Notes: generated from the letters alone by a model not told the origin. A stretch of 64,000 nucleotides of DNA from Enterococcus hulanensis (GCF_005405485.1 NZ_BJED01000016.1:1-64000); one strand, 5' to 3'; shown: positions 17,882 to 26,820, counted from the stretch's first letter. A program made the numbers and translations.

Positions 17882-17978
17882 GGGAGTGGATGGGTTCTGG
17901 TGTTCCCTCTGGTCTTCAAAACCAGTATGAGGAGTTAGGAGCTTCTTGGGTGGGTTCGATTCCCACACATTCCCGCCA
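17882..17978 (+). tRNA. selC: tRNA-Sec (anticodon UCA, reads UGA)
   Basis: 97 nt including an encoded CCA, far longer than ordinary tRNAs because of the long acceptor and variable arms typical of tRNA-Sec. The anticodon arm is CTGGT-CTTCAAA-ACCAG, giving UCA. The T arm is GTGGG-TTCGATT-CCCAC. The acceptor starts GGGAGTG, pairing with CATTCCC (one G-U), with discriminator G. It is charged with Ser by SerRS, then converted by SelA and delivered by SelB, both encoded 8-12 kb upstream. It stands alone with its own promoter and terminator. Its 3' end appears a second time at 17049. Confidence 0.95.
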
Positions 17979-17991
17979 ATTGAACTAATAT

Positions 17992-18045
17992 GTCTGACAA
18001 ACACTGATTTGCCGCCAATCTCAGCAGTGTTTGCCGGACTTTTTT
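17992..18045 (+). terminator. Terminator of tRNA-Sec
   Basis: Long hairpin with CAAACACTG pairing with CAGTGTTTG and an outer GTC/GAC, followed by six T. Confidence 0.8.
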
Positions 18046-18099
18046 ATGTAGAGGGTTTAGTATAATAGTGGTTATATTAAAAAGGGAGGAGAGTAATTT

Positions 18100-18423
18100 A
18101 TGGTAATCGACAACAAAGAATTAGAAACTTTAGAAAGGGTTATGCAGTTTGAAAGCAAAGATAACGAAAAAGGATTGAAAATGTACCTAAAAACATTGTC
18201 ACTTGAGGAGGTCAAAAAAATCCAACTTGTTATGTATATCGGACGAGGATATATTGATGGCTCAATTAGCGATGATAATATAAAGGATCCTGTATCTTTT
18301 ATTAATGAATATGAGAATAGTTTTCTTTTTAGTGATGATAAAGGTATAGAGGTAGGGACTATCACAGATAAATTCAGTAGCCTTAACCGATATATAAAAC
18401 AAGGTATTGAAATACTAAAATAA
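18100..18423 (+). CDS. Small acidic protein, possibly DUF3775-like
   Basis: 107-residue soluble protein. The central LSLEEVKKIQLVMYIGRGYI resembles the DUF3775 pattern, but I am not certain of the assignment. Function unknown. GGGAGG lies about 10 nt before the ATG and a TATAATAG-like -10 lies at about 18061. Codon use is more A/T-rich than in the flanking core genes, as in the other genes of this tRNA-Sec-proximal segment, in keeping with acquired DNA. It has its own strong terminator. Confidence 0.65.
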   Translation: MVIDNKELETLERVMQFESKDNEKGLKMYLKTLSLEEVKKIQLVMYIGRGYIDGSISDDNIKDPVSFINEYENSFLFSDDKGIEVGTITDKFSSLNRYIKQGIEILK

Positions 18424-18466
18424 TTAAAAGGCACTCACTTTTTGTGGGTGTCTTTTAATTATTTTT
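18421..18466 (+). terminator. Terminator after the small acidic protein gene
   Basis: 17-bp imperfect stem starting TAATTAAAAG and ending CTTTTAATTA, then five T. Confidence 0.9.
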
Positions 18467-18484
18467 ACTAGGAGGTAAGAAATC

Positions 18485-18832
18485 ATGAAGAGAAAACGAA
18501 GTGTTGAGACTAATCCACCACCAACAGTTACGGCTAACCCACCAATATCAAAGAAGCAAAAGGGTAGGCAGCAACTAGACAAAGCTTTCGGATCTCTTCA
18601 AGCATTACGAGATTCGAAAGATATGGATCTGATCACTGAAGCGATCTTCGAGATCATAACAGCGTATGGATTGAAGACGGATGAGGTTGCGGCATTATGC
18701 TATTGCATCACTGAACAAACAATCAAAGCAGAACACAATGCAGCTTTGTTCGAACGAGAGCTTGATTTAGATGTTGAGGGATTATCAATCGAGGGGATCC
18801 TGTGCGTTCAGCAAGCATTAGTAACCAAATGA
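18485..18832 (+). CDS. Hypothetical protein, probable phage remnant gene
   Basis: 115 residues with a basic, Pro-rich start (residues 1-30) and a helical remainder; two Cys in ALCYCITEQT. No family recognised. AGGAGG lies 8 nt before the ATG. It is immediately followed by the degraded HNH endonuclease frame, so it is best seen as a prophage late-region gene left behind. It may be intact. Confidence 0.55.
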   Translation: MKRKRSVETNPPPTVTANPPISKKQKGRQQLDKAFGSLQALRDSKDMDLITEAIFEIITAYGLKTDEVAALCYCITEQTIKAEHNAALFERELDLDVEGLSIEGILCVQQALVTK

Positions 18833-19120
18833 GATCGACAAACTATACAAGAGAAAGCGGTGGAAGAAGCTAAGACCTGTTGTGATCTCAAGAGACTTTG
18901 GTCTGTGTCAGGAATGTCTACGAAGGAATATGATTCGAAGGGAACCATCGTCCATCACAAGGTAGAAGCACGAGAGGATCTGTCGTTGTTCTGGGATGTA
19001 GATAACCTTGAGTTGGCCTGCGTAACCTGTCACAACAAGGAGCATCCAGAGCGTAGCGGTAGAGAGAAGAAGAAACGAACACGCATCAACGCAGTGAAGT
19101 TCTTTGCGAACAACGAGTAG
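18825..19120 (+). pseudogene. Frameshifted phage HNH endonuclease
   Basis: Two frames together give a typical phage HNH nuclease. The frame read from 18831 encodes EIDKLYKRKRWKKLR followed by SRDFGLCQECL, the N-terminal half with its zinc Cys pair. A different frame, from about 18935, encodes KGTIVHHKVEAREDLSLFW and ACVTCHNKEHP, the HNH core. A single-base change in length near 18925-18950 has broken the gene, and no start codon lies in the first frame. In tailed phages such genes sit just before the terminase small subunit, a stub of which is found at 20586. Confidence 0.8.
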
Positions 19121-19230
19121 CCGTGTTTATCGTGTCGTGTTGAGGATATCCCTCCTCCCTCCGAAATTGCGAAGGCGATCTGCGGAAGAACGGTGCCGTC
19201 CTCTTCTCACAGAATTACCGCTTTTCGAGT

Positions 19231-20499
19231 TTATGAACTCTTTTTCTTAATTTTTCCTAGCTCGTCTTCGAGTGGAATAATGAAAAGTCGTTTTTCAAGG
19301 AGAAGTTTGTGTAGTAAGTTTTTTCTATGATAAGAATTATCTAAGCTTCTGGAATAATATGTCAACAAATGAAGTACTTTTTTTACCATATCCTCCCTTG
19401 AGGATGAATTAAGATTTGCATAATAGAAATAAAGCTTGATTGAAGAATCATACAAGCTATAGTGATCAAAAATAGCTTGAAAATACGAGTAATCTAAAAG
19501 ACTCAAAGAGTGACCAAAAAAGACAACTTTTGAAATAGCAGATTCCAATTGAAAGGCGTGTACTTCCGAAGAAAAAGAGCCGATCAATTGTCTATATGTC
19601 TTTGAAAAACGATAAAAATCATCTAGTTGCTCTTTGTCAACAGAATCAAAACCAAAAACCACATCCTGTTTTTCTAAAGATCCATGAACATTAATCGTCA
19701 TTTTCTTAACTTGATCCCAAAATCGCTTGTTGTCTTCTACCCTTGATCCATTTAGTTCTTTTTGTCTAGGATAGCTATTATAGGATAAGGTCGAGTTACC
19801 AATTGGGTCTGTATAATTAAACGAAAGAATCTTATCTGAAAAAATGCCTCCACTAAAGTTTGTCTCTTTACTTTCAGTTAAAAGTTGAAGCAATAATTCT
19901 CGACATTCGGGATGGTAGCTTGATTTATTCTTGACTAACTTTTCCAGATACTCAGAAAAGGATTTTTCTAGTATAAGCAGCTCGTGTTTTAAGAAATCCA
20001 CAGGATCCTTAAAATCACTATATCTATTTTCTGGAAATAAACCTAAGAATATAGATAAAAGCATCTTGCCTGACGAAGATAAATAAGATCTATCAGTATC
20101 AAACATTTTTTTATACGTGAATTCTGAGTTTTCTGTTTCACTGAAGAAATCTTTTATTCTGTTCTCAATATCATTCCATTCATCAGGCAGTTTATCTATT
20201 GAATAATAAAAGAGCAAATCCCAAAAACTTAGCTTATCAGAGAAGTCTTCTGGTGTTTTTATAGAGGTTGAAGGAGAAAATTTATTTTTAACACTCTCTC
20301 TATCGTATGGAAAAGATAAGTGATTGAAGAATTCTGGATTTTCAAATTCGCCACTGATTCTGAATTCGTAGTTCTCTTTTATTTCCTTTAGGAAGTTCCT
20401 TGTTTCATCGGGTAAATGATGAGTAAAAAAGTTTTCATACGTGCTATCTAGCCCGATGTATCTATCAAAACCATTGCCAATTATCAATAAAGTACTCAT
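19231..20499 (-). CDS. abiH: AbiH family abortive-infection (anti-phage) protein
   Basis: 422-residue cytoplasmic protein. The N-terminus LLIIGNGFDRYIGLDSTYENF is the AbiH hallmark (GNGFD, then a Tyr/Phe segment), and the later NVHGSL and FFGHSLSLLDYSYF also fit the family. AbiH was first described on lactococcal plasmids as blocking phage growth; its mechanism is not settled. The gene is AT-richer than the surroundings, on the opposite strand to everything nearby, and sits exactly between two fragments of phage DNA (HNH and terminase small subunit). It therefore looks like cargo inserted in a prophage late region. No partner gene is apparent, so it is probably a single-gene system. Confidence 0.85.
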   Translation of the reverse strand: MSTLLIIGNGFDRYIGLDSTYENFFTHHLPDETRNFLKEIKENYEFRISGEFENPEFFNHLSFPYDRESVKNKFSPSTSIKTPEDFSDKLSFWDLLFYYSIDKLPDEWNDIENRIKDFFSETENSEFTYKKMFDTDRSYLSSSGKMLLSIFLGLFPENRYSDFKDPVDFLKHELLILEKSFSEYLEKLVKNKSSYHPECRELLLQLLTESKETNFSGGIFSDKILSFNYTDPIGNSTLSYNSYPRQKELNGSRVEDNKRFWDQVKKMTINVHGSLEKQDVVFGFDSVDKEQLDDFYRFSKTYRQLIGSFSSEVHAFQLESAISKVVFFGHSLSLLDYSYFQAIFDHYSLYDSSIKLYFYYANLNSSSREDMVKKVLHLLTYYSRSLDNSYHRKNLLHKLLLEKRLFIIPLEDELGKIKKKSS

Positions 20500-20585
20500 T
20501 TTATAGACTCCTTTTTCGATTTTTTAACTAAATTATACAAGTATTATCTAGTAGAGAACAGTTCATTTTGAAAGAAGATGATAAG

Positions 20586-20729
20586 ATGCCGCAACCTGCA
20601 AAAAGCGCAAAGCTGCGATTATTGCAGAAAAATCCTAACAAGAAAAATACAAAAATTTTGAAGCAGCAAGCAGAGGCCGAGGAACGGATCCGAATGAAAA
20701 GTGACGAGATTAACGCGCCTTCTAAATAG
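20586..20729 (+). pseudogene. Truncated phage terminase small subunit (P27-like) N-terminus
   Basis: 47-codon frame beginning MPQPAKSAKLRLLQKNPNKK and continuing with RAEAEERIRM-like residues up to a stop. This basic, NPN-containing, Glu-rich start resembles N-termini of P27-type small terminase subunits, which are normally 130-170 residues; everything after residue 47 is missing. It follows AbiH and is the right-hand partner of the broken HNH gene. Family assignment is from pattern recognition only. Confidence 0.55.
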
Positions 20730-20775
20730 GAACGTCGGCTTTTTTATTTTAAAGAAAAAGGGAGGGCTTTTAGTC

Positions 20776-21060
20776 ATGCAAACATACAATTTCGAATCAA
20801 AGATATATGCCTCCGAGGTTGGCAAGGGCGGCGCATATATTATTTTTCCTTACGATGTTCGCGAGGAATTTGGCAAGGGGCGTGTCAAAGTGCAGGTGAC
20901 GTTTGATGGTGTGGAGTATAAGGGCAGCATCGTGAACATGGGAGTGAAAAATGCGGATGGCAGTGTCTGTTACATTCTTGGTATTCGCAAGGATATTCGT
21001 AAGGAGATCAAAAAAGATATCGGTGACACTGTCAGCGTTAGTGTTTGTCCAATTGATTAA
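20776..21060 (+). CDS. DUF1905 domain protein
   Basis: 94 residues. The fold-typical segments are YNFESKIYASEVGKGGAYIIF, the DVREEFGKGRVKVQVTFDG stretch and the IGDTVSVSV ending. DUF1905 proteins are small beta-barrels of unknown function. GGGAGG lies 9 nt before ATG 20776; the longer upstream frame has no ribosome-binding site. Single gene outside the phage scar. Confidence 0.82.
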   Translation: MQTYNFESKIYASEVGKGGAYIIFPYDVREEFGKGRVKVQVTFDGVEYKGSIVNMGVKNADGSVCYILGIRKDIRKEIKKDIGDTVSVSVCPID

Positions 21061-21176
21061 AAAAGTTTGGCGGTCCATTCATTTTTTGAATGGGCTGTTT
21101 TATTGTGGATACAGACCAATAGGATAGCACTCGCAAGCTTTTTTTATTGTATAATGGTTAAAAGGAGGCGGTTACA

Positions 21177-21671
21177 TTGAAGAGAAGATCGTTTGTACTG
21201 ATGTTGGTATTTGGCTGCTTGGCTATCTTTGGTTTTTCCACTGAAGTATCCGCGGATGTTCCTGTCTATCGCTTGTATAATCCAAATTCTGGTGAGCACT
21301 TTTACACAATTCACATGCACGAAAAGGTCAATTGTATCAGGGCGGGCTGGCGTGATGAGGGAATTGGTTGGCGAGCACCAGAAACTGGGGATCGTGTTTT
21401 TCGCGCCTATAATCCTAACGCTGGGGACCATCATTATACTCGTAACAACCTCGAAGTTGCTTGGCTAAAAAGTTTAGGCTGGTGGGATGAAGGGGAGGTC
21501 TTCTTTTCTCCAGAAGTGACTTGGCCGAAAGTTAATTTATATCGGCTATACAATCCTAATGCAAAAGCGGGAGCGCATCATTACACGCCTCATCTCAGTG
21601 AACGAAATCATCTCATTCGTGTTGGTTGGCGCGATGAGGGGATCGGCTTTTATGCCAGCAGTATCAAATAG
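21177..21671 (+). CDS. Secreted DUF5648 repeat protein
   Basis: 164 residues with a signal peptide (hydrophobic residues 5-22, cleavage probably after VSA-D) and three copies of the DUF5648 motif: YRLYNPNSGEHFYT, then RAYNPNAGDHHYT and YRLYNPNAKAGAHHYT, each followed by a GW..EG segment. Such repeats are found in extracellular enzymes and lysins of Lactobacillales and are suspected to bind surfaces or glycans. Here they form the whole protein. Translation starts at TTG 21177, 8 nt after AAGGAGG. Confidence 0.85.
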   Translation: MKRRSFVLMLVFGCLAIFGFSTEVSADVPVYRLYNPNSGEHFYTIHMHEKVNCIRAGWRDEGIGWRAPETGDRVFRAYNPNAGDHHYTRNNLEVAWLKSLGWWDEGEVFFSPEVTWPKVNLYRLYNPNAKAGAHHYTPHLSERNHLIRVGWRDEGIGFYASSIK

Positions 21672-21704
21672 CTAATTTGAAGAAAAATGAAATAAATTTG
21701 TCGT

Positions 21705-21733
21705 GGTCTTTGCTTAGGTGAAGACCTTTTTTT
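21705..21733 (+). terminator. Terminator after the DUF5648 gene
   Basis: GGTCTT/AAGACC stem with a 10-nt loop followed by seven T. Confidence 0.75.
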
Positions 21734-21849
21734 ATTGCATAAATTAACTGATCTAGAGAAGTTTATGATCAAATCAACTTAAAATTAGCGGATTAGAAAG
21801 GCTTTTCCTACAATAAAAGTAAAATTCACTATTAATTTTCGAAAAGGTA

Positions 21850-21878
21850 TTTACTTCTGCGAGAATTAAAGGTATATT
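21850..21878 (+). promoter_or_regulatory. Promoter of the phosphoketolase gene
   Basis: TTTACT and TATATT with 17-bp spacing, 46 bp upstream of the start codon. Confidence 0.6.
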
Positions 21879-21924
21879 GTACTAAAATAATAAAAGTAAT
21901 TTTGACTGAAAAGGAGTTTTACAA

Positions 21925-24312
21925 ATGGCAGTAGATTTTGATTCAAAAGAATACTTGGAAAAAGTTGATGCGTGGTGGCGCGCAGCCAACTATATCTCCG
22001 TTGCACAAATGTATTTGAGAGATAATCCGTTACTAAGAAAGCCGCTTGAAAAAGAAGATGTGAAGACCCATCCAATCGGTCACTGGGGTACGATCGCTGG
22101 TCAAAACTTCCTCTATGCGCATTTAAATCGCGCAATCAATAAATATGATTTGAACATGTTTTACATCGAAGGACCAGGCCATGGCGGTCAAGTAATGGTT
22201 TCTAACTCTTATATTGATGGTAGCTATACAGAGATTTATCCTGAGATCACAGAAGATGAAGACGGCTTGAAAAAATTATGCAAGATGTTCTCATTTCCAG
22301 GCGGGATCGCTTCTCATGCGGCACCAGAAACACCTGGCTCGATCCATGAAGGCGGCGAGCTTGGCTATGCCTTGTCTCATGCGACTGGTGCGATTTTAGA
22401 CAATCCAGATGTGATCGCAGCGACTGTCGTAGGTGATGGTGAAGCAGAAACAGGTCCGCTTGCTGGCGGCTGGTTCTCAAATGTGTTCATCAATCCGGTA
22501 AATGACGGCGCCGTATTGCCGATCGTTTATCTAAATGGCGGAAAAATTTCCAACCCAACGATCCTTTCTCGCAAAAGCGATGAAGATTTGCAAAAATATT
22601 TTGAAGGTTTAGGCTGGAAACCTTACTTTGTCGAAGGCACCGATCCTGAAAAAGTTCATCCAGTTATGGCTGAAACTTTAGATAAAGTCATTACTGAAAT
22701 CAAAACGATCCAAGCAGAAGCCCGCAAAGGCAAAGCAGAAGACGCTGCAATGCCGCACTGGCCAGTGATCTTGTTCCGCACACCAAAAGGCTGGACAGGT
22801 CCGCAAACATGGGACGGCGAACAATTGGCAGGCACATTCCGTGCGCACCAAGTGCCAATTCCAGTAGGATCAGAAGATATGGAGCACGCAGATAAATTAG
22901 TGGACTGGTTGAAATCATACCGCCCAGAAGAATTATTCGATGAAAATGGCAAAATCGTTGCTGAGCTGAAAGAAATTTCACCAAAAGGCGATCGCCGGAT
23001 GTCAACGAACCCAATTACCAACGGCGGAATTGATCCAAAACCAATGAACATGCCGAACTGGAAACAATATGCGATCGATACGACAACTCCGGGTGCTGTA
23101 ATGGCGCAAGACATGATCGTATTTGGTCAGCAAGCTCGTGATATGGTAACGGAAAACCCAACGAACTTCCGGATTTTCGGACCAGATGAAACGAAATCCA
23201 ATCGCTTGAACAAAGTGTTTGAGGTGACGAATCGTCAATGGATGGAACCAAAAAACAGTAATGACGAATGGCAATCTTCAGCCGGTCGTGTGATCGACGG
23301 ACAATTATCGGAACACCAAGCGGAAGGCTTTTTAGAAGGCTATGTATTAACTGGTCGTCACGGCTTCTTTGCCAGCTATGAATCATTCTTGCGAGTAGTT
23401 GACTCTATGTTGACGCAGCATTTCAAATGGATGCGTAAAGCCAGTGCTCATGCATGGCATAAAGAATACCCAGCGTTGAATCTGATTGCGACATCAACCG
23501 TGTTCCAACAAGACCATAATGGCTATACTCACCAAGATCCAGGCGTTTTGACTCATTTGGCGGAAAAGAAACCTGAATTTATCCGTGAATATTTACCGGC
23601 AGACGCAAACAGTTTGATGGCGGTAATGGATAAAGCGATGCAAGACAAGCAAGTCATCAACTTGATCGTTTCAAGCAAACACCCGCGTCCGCAATTCTAT
23701 TCCGCTGATGAAGCCGAAGAATTGGTCGACAAAGGCTTGAAGATCATTGACTGGGCAAGTACGGATAATGATGGGGAAGAACCAGACTTAGTAATCGCAG
23801 CAGCAGGCACAGAGCCGAACTTGGAAGCTTTAGCGGCTGTATCAATCTTGAATAAGCAATTCCCTGATTTGAAGATTCGCTTTGTCAACGTTGTAGATAT
23901 CTTGAAGCTGCGTCATCCTAATATTGATCCTCGTGGATTGACGGACGAAGAGTTCGATGCGATCTTTACCGCTGACAAACCAATCGTCTTTGCATTCCAT
24001 GGCTATGAAGGCATGGTGCGCGATATCTTCTTCGATCGTCACAACCATAATCTTCACATTCACGGCTACCGTGAAAATGGCGACATTACGACACCATTTG
24101 ATATGCGTGTCTTCAGCGAATTGGATCGCTTCCACTTAGCACAAGACGCTGCGAAAGCCGTCTATGCAGAAGATGCCAAAGGATTCTTGGCTGAAATGGA
24201 CGAAACATTAGCAAAACACCATGACTTTATTCGGACAGAAGGCCGGGATATCCCAGAAGTCGAAAATTGGAAATGGGAAGAATTAAAACGTAAAGAATAT
24301 CATTTTAGTTAA
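21925..24312 (+). CDS. xfp: Xylulose-5-phosphate/fructose-6-phosphate phosphoketolase
   Basis: Thiamine-diphosphate enzyme that splits xylulose-5-P (and often fructose-6-P) with phosphate into acetyl phosphate plus glyceraldehyde-3-P (or erythrose-4-P), the key step of heterofermentative pentose use. The 795-residue length fits the family. Motifs seen: [19 protein letters not shown], the ThDP-binding [14 protein letters not shown], and the [17 protein letters not shown] segment. Monocistronic, with AAGGAG 8 nt before the ATG. No cre site is obvious upstream. Confidence 0.96.
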   Translation: MAVDFDSKEYLEKVDAWWRAANYISVAQMYLRDNPLLRKPLEKEDVKTHPIGHWGTIAGQNFLYAHLNRAINKYDLNMFYIEGPGHGGQVMVSNSYIDGSYTEIYPEITEDEDGLKKLCKMFSFPGGIASHAAPETPGSIHEGGELGYALSHATGAILDNPDVIAATVVGDGEAETGPLAGGWFSNVFINPVNDGAVLPIVYLNGGKISNPTILSRKSDEDLQKYFEGLGWKPYFVEGTDPEKVHPVMAETLDKVITEIKTIQAEARKGKAEDAAMPHWPVILFRTPKGWTGPQTWDGEQLAGTFRAHQVPIPVGSEDMEHADKLVDWLKSYRPEELFDENGKIVAELKEISPKGDRRMSTNPITNGGIDPKPMNMPNWKQYAIDTTTPGAVMAQDMIVFGQQARDMVTENPTNFRIFGPDETKSNRLNKVFEVTNRQWMEPKNSNDEWQSSAGRVIDGQLSEHQAEGFLEGYVLTGRHGFFASYESFLRVVDSMLTQHFKWMRKASAHAWHKEYPALNLIATSTVFQQDHNGYTHQDPGVLTHLAEKKPEFIREYLPADANSLMAVMDKAMQDKQVINLIVSSKHPRPQFYSADEAEELVDKGLKIIDWASTDNDGEEPDLVIAAAGTEPNLEALAAVSILNKQFPDLKIRFVNVVDILKLRHPNIDPRGLTDEEFDAIFTADKPIVFAFHGYEGMVRDIFFDRHNHNLHIHGYRENGDITTPFDMRVFSELDRFHLAQDAAKAVYAEDAKGFLAEMDETLAKHHDFIRTEGRDIPEVENWKWEELKRKEYHFS

Positions 24313-24324
24313 GCTAGGATGTTT

Positions 24325-24371
24325 AAAACCTGCAATTCATACCGAGTCCTTGGTATAGTTGCAGGTTTTTT
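24325..24371 (+). terminator. Terminator after xfp
   Basis: AAAACCTGCAA pairs with TTGCAGGTTTT around an inner ATACC/GGTAT stem; T-run at the end. Confidence 0.9.
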
Positions 24372-24420
24372 GTTGTCAGGATGGAGTTGCTGTTTATTTT
24401 TCACTAGTGAAAATTTAGTA

Positions 24421-24449
24421 TTGACATTTAAATTCATCTCACGTAATAT
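24421..24449 (+). promoter_or_regulatory. Promoter of the T-box operon
   Basis: Consensus TTGACA and TAATAT separated by 17 bp, with the expected transcript start just before stem I of the T-box. Confidence 0.75.
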
Positions 24450-24473
24450 TGCTTTTGAATTAAAATATAATTA

Positions 24474-24752
24474 AGCTACGATAAGAAGAGTAGCGATGTA
24501 CGATTTCCAGAGAGTCTCTGTTTGGTGAAAAGAGATAGTCAAGCATTGTGAAAATGGTCTTTGAGCGTTAGTTATCGAGGGAGAAATCTTTAGATACTAC
24601 GGGTTCACCCGTTATAGTGATAGGCTATCGAAATTTTTCCGTAGCCGATAAAGCGACTTGTTTAAAAGCAAGTAATGAAGGTGGTACCGCGATAAGGTAT
24701 TTTTATCGTCCTTGATTTGTATTCTGAATACAGATCAAGGACGATTTTTTTT
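24474..24752 (+). promoter_or_regulatory. T-box leader, probable specifier AUG (tRNA-Met)
   Basis: The diagnostic T-box sequence AAGGTGGTACCGCG is at 24678-24691, followed by a strong terminator (stem 24707-24743 and eight T). The stem I base pairs CGATAA (24479-24484) with TTATCG (24572-24577), and an AGAG-type distal loop is visible. In the specifier region GUGAAAAUGGUCUUUGAG, aligning with the usual GAA-codon-purine pattern gives AUG at 24554-24556. The UGGU of the T-box fits a tRNA with discriminator A, as tRNA-Met has. Uncharged tRNA would switch on the three genes downstream. The T-box call is firm; the amino acid is a reading of the specifier by eye. Confidence 0.88.
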
Positions 24753-24779
24753 GTTTTTAATTATAAAGGAGGAAAAGAA

Positions 24780-26000
24780 ATGAGTTATGAGAAGAGAGTC
24801 AATGGAGCAACAATTGCTGTTTTAGGAGGCGGTGCAGCGGCAAAGGCGATCGCAGCCGATTGTGTTTTAGGCGGAAATAAAGTCAACATTTGTGATTTGC
24901 CGGATTTTGCAGAAACGACGCTGGAAAATGTCGAACGTACTGGGATACTGCTTACAGGAAATCAAAACAACAAGTATGGATTTAAGCGTTCCGGCCAAGC
25001 GGTGCTGAATAAGATCACGACGGATGTAAAGGAATGTGTCGCTGGCTGTAAGCTGGTTATCGTTGCGGTTCCGTCGATCGCTCACGATGCTTTTTTTGAA
25101 GAGCTGGTTCCTGCTTTAGAAGATAATATGATCGTCCATATTATTCCAGATAATTTTGGTTCGTTAAAGCTGCGGAAAAAAATGCGGGAAAGCAATTGTA
25201 CTAAATCGGTGATCATTGGCGGCTGGTCCAGTGCCCCATATGGAGCAAGAGTGGTTAAGGAAGGCGGAGTTTTAACTCCGGAAGTCAGCTTGATGTATCG
25301 AGCAATTACATTGCGGGGGGCGGCTTTACCATCGACAGATCAAGAAGTCTTTTTACAAAGTACACAAGAGCTGGGCTGTTTTGATGCTATCACAAATGGC
25401 GACGGACCAACGGGCGGGAATACGGTTTTAGATATCGGCTTCAGCAATGTGAACCCTGTTTTGCATTGTCCGGGAACGATTTTAGGAGTGGGAGTCATGG
25501 AAAATTGGGGCCGAGTTTTCGGCGGGAATGACAAAAGCACTTATTCGATTTATTCTCACGCCTATTGCGAATCAATTTCAGAAGTTCAGTATGCTTTTTA
25601 TTTGGAAGAAGTGGCTTTGGCAGAGGCGATCGGTGTCGATCTTCAACGTTTTCCTAAGAAAAATTTCCTATCCAGGACTAGTATTTTGGGGCCGGAATAC
25701 ATGGGAGATGAGTGTATCGTGCCTTTTGACGAACAGTTTGAGATGGCTATCGGAACAGGTCCATTTAGTATTCATGATCGCTATATCACCGAGGATATAC
25801 CTGTCGGCTGCCACATCTATCATGAGTTAGGGAAAAAATACGGAGTTGAAACAAAAGTGATCGACAGTATGATCACGCTGGCTTCTGTTATGACAGGACG
25901 TGATTTCTTAAAAGAAGGCTTGACCTTGGAAGATTTAGGAATTGGAAGTTTAGATCAAAATGCGCTGCTGGATTATTTAAATACGGGAGTGATCGAGTAA
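24780..26000 (+). CDS. Octopine/nopaline (opine) dehydrogenase family protein
   Basis: 406-residue NAD(P)-dependent enzyme of the family that reductively joins an amino acid to a keto acid, or does the reverse. The N-terminal Rossmann motif is IAVLGGGAAAKAIAADC. The C-terminal half has the helical octopine-DH domain, with conserved NPVLHCPGTILG and the following His region. ATG 24780 has AAAGGAGG 7 nt upstream; the longer frame overlaps the terminator of the leader and is not used. The stop codon overlaps the start of the next gene (TAATG). Placed under an amino-acid-sensing T-box, it may make or break an opine-like conjugate. Substrates are unknown. Confidence 0.82.
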   Translation: MSYEKRVNGATIAVLGGGAAAKAIAADCVLGGNKVNICDLPDFAETTLENVERTGILLTGNQNNKYGFKRSGQAVLNKITTDVKECVAGCKLVIVAVPSIAHDAFFEELVPALEDNMIVHIIPDNFGSLKLRKKMRESNCTKSVIIGGWSSAPYGARVVKEGGVLTPEVSLMYRAITLRGAALPSTDQEVFLQSTQELGCFDAITNGDGPTGGNTVLDIGFSNVNPVLHCPGTILGVGVMENWGRVFGGNDKSTYSIYSHAYCESISEVQYAFYLEEVALAEAIGVDLQRFPKKNFLSRTSILGPEYMGDECIVPFDEQFEMAIGTGPFSIHDRYITEDIPVGCHIYHELGKKYGVETKVIDSMITLASVMTGRDFLKEGLTLEDLGIGSLDQNALLDYLNTGVIE

Positions 26001-26758
26001 TGAAAAGAGGCAATCTTCAAACAGAAGCGGATTTAGCTGCGACTTTTCAGGTTTCGCCAACAGCTTTTGCGGGGTACGCGATCGGTATTATCGCTGTTGA
26101 TCTAATCTACCCCAAGGTCCCCGGAAATGTAGCAAATGCGACGACCTTTGATTTTCCAGTCCTTTACGAAGTGGTTGATTTTGAGATCGAGCAGCTTTTT
26201 GAAGGAAGCGAACAAATCAAGGAGCAGATTATTAGTGCTGCCAAAAAGCTTGAAAAACAAGGGGTACGGGCAATCGTTGGTGCATGTGGTTACTTTGGAC
26301 ACTTTCAAGAGGCTGTGGCGGAAGCGGTAGCGATTCCTGTTTTTCTGTCCAGCATCATTCAGGTACCGATTATAAAAATAGGCCTTAAAAAAGAGCAGAA
26401 GATCTTAACCTTAGTGGCTAGTGGGAAAGACATCAACGAAGCTTTTTTCTGTTCATCGGGCGCGGATTTATCGGATTGTACGATTTGCGAGATTGGTGCT
26501 TTGGAAAGTTTTTCCTCGATCCGCTGGGGAAAAACGACATTGGATAATCAGAAATTATCGGCTGATTTAGTTGAAATAGTGCAAAAACAGCTGGCTGAGT
26601 CACCAGAAATCGGCGCGATTTTACTAGAGTGCAGTGATTTACCGCCGTATTCGTATGCCATTCAACAGGCAGCCGGACTGCCGGTCTTCGATTTTAACAG
26701 CTTGATCCATTGGGTATATTATTCGGTCGTTCAAACAAGATATTACGGTCATTTCTAA
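26000..26758 (+). CDS. Aspartate/glutamate racemase superfamily protein
   Basis: 252 residues. The two cysteines expected of Asp/Glu/hydantoin racemases appear in GACGYFGHF (about residue 92) and LLECSDLPPYS (about residue 208), so a cofactor-free two-base mechanism is possible. The active site is in a divergent setting and the substrate cannot be named. Translationally coupled to the opine dehydrogenase gene. A D-amino acid precursor or product for that enzyme is a fair inference; a maleate-isomerase- or hydantoin-racemase-like role is the alternative. Confidence 0.72.
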   Translation: MKRGNLQTEADLAATFQVSPTAFAGYAIGIIAVDLIYPKVPGNVANATTFDFPVLYEVVDFEIEQLFEGSEQIKEQIISAAKKLEKQGVRAIVGACGYFGHFQEAVAEAVAIPVFLSSIIQVPIIKIGLKKEQKILTLVASGKDINEAFFCSSGADLSDCTICEIGALESFSSIRWGKTTLDNQKLSADLVEIVQKQLAESPEIGAILLECSDLPPYSYAIQQAAGLPVFDFNSLIHWVYYSVVQTRYYGHF

Positions 26759-26820
26759 ACCGAACAGAGCTGCTGCAAAAGGCAGAATCAAAAATTTTAA
26801 GAAAAAAGGGGAAAGAATAC

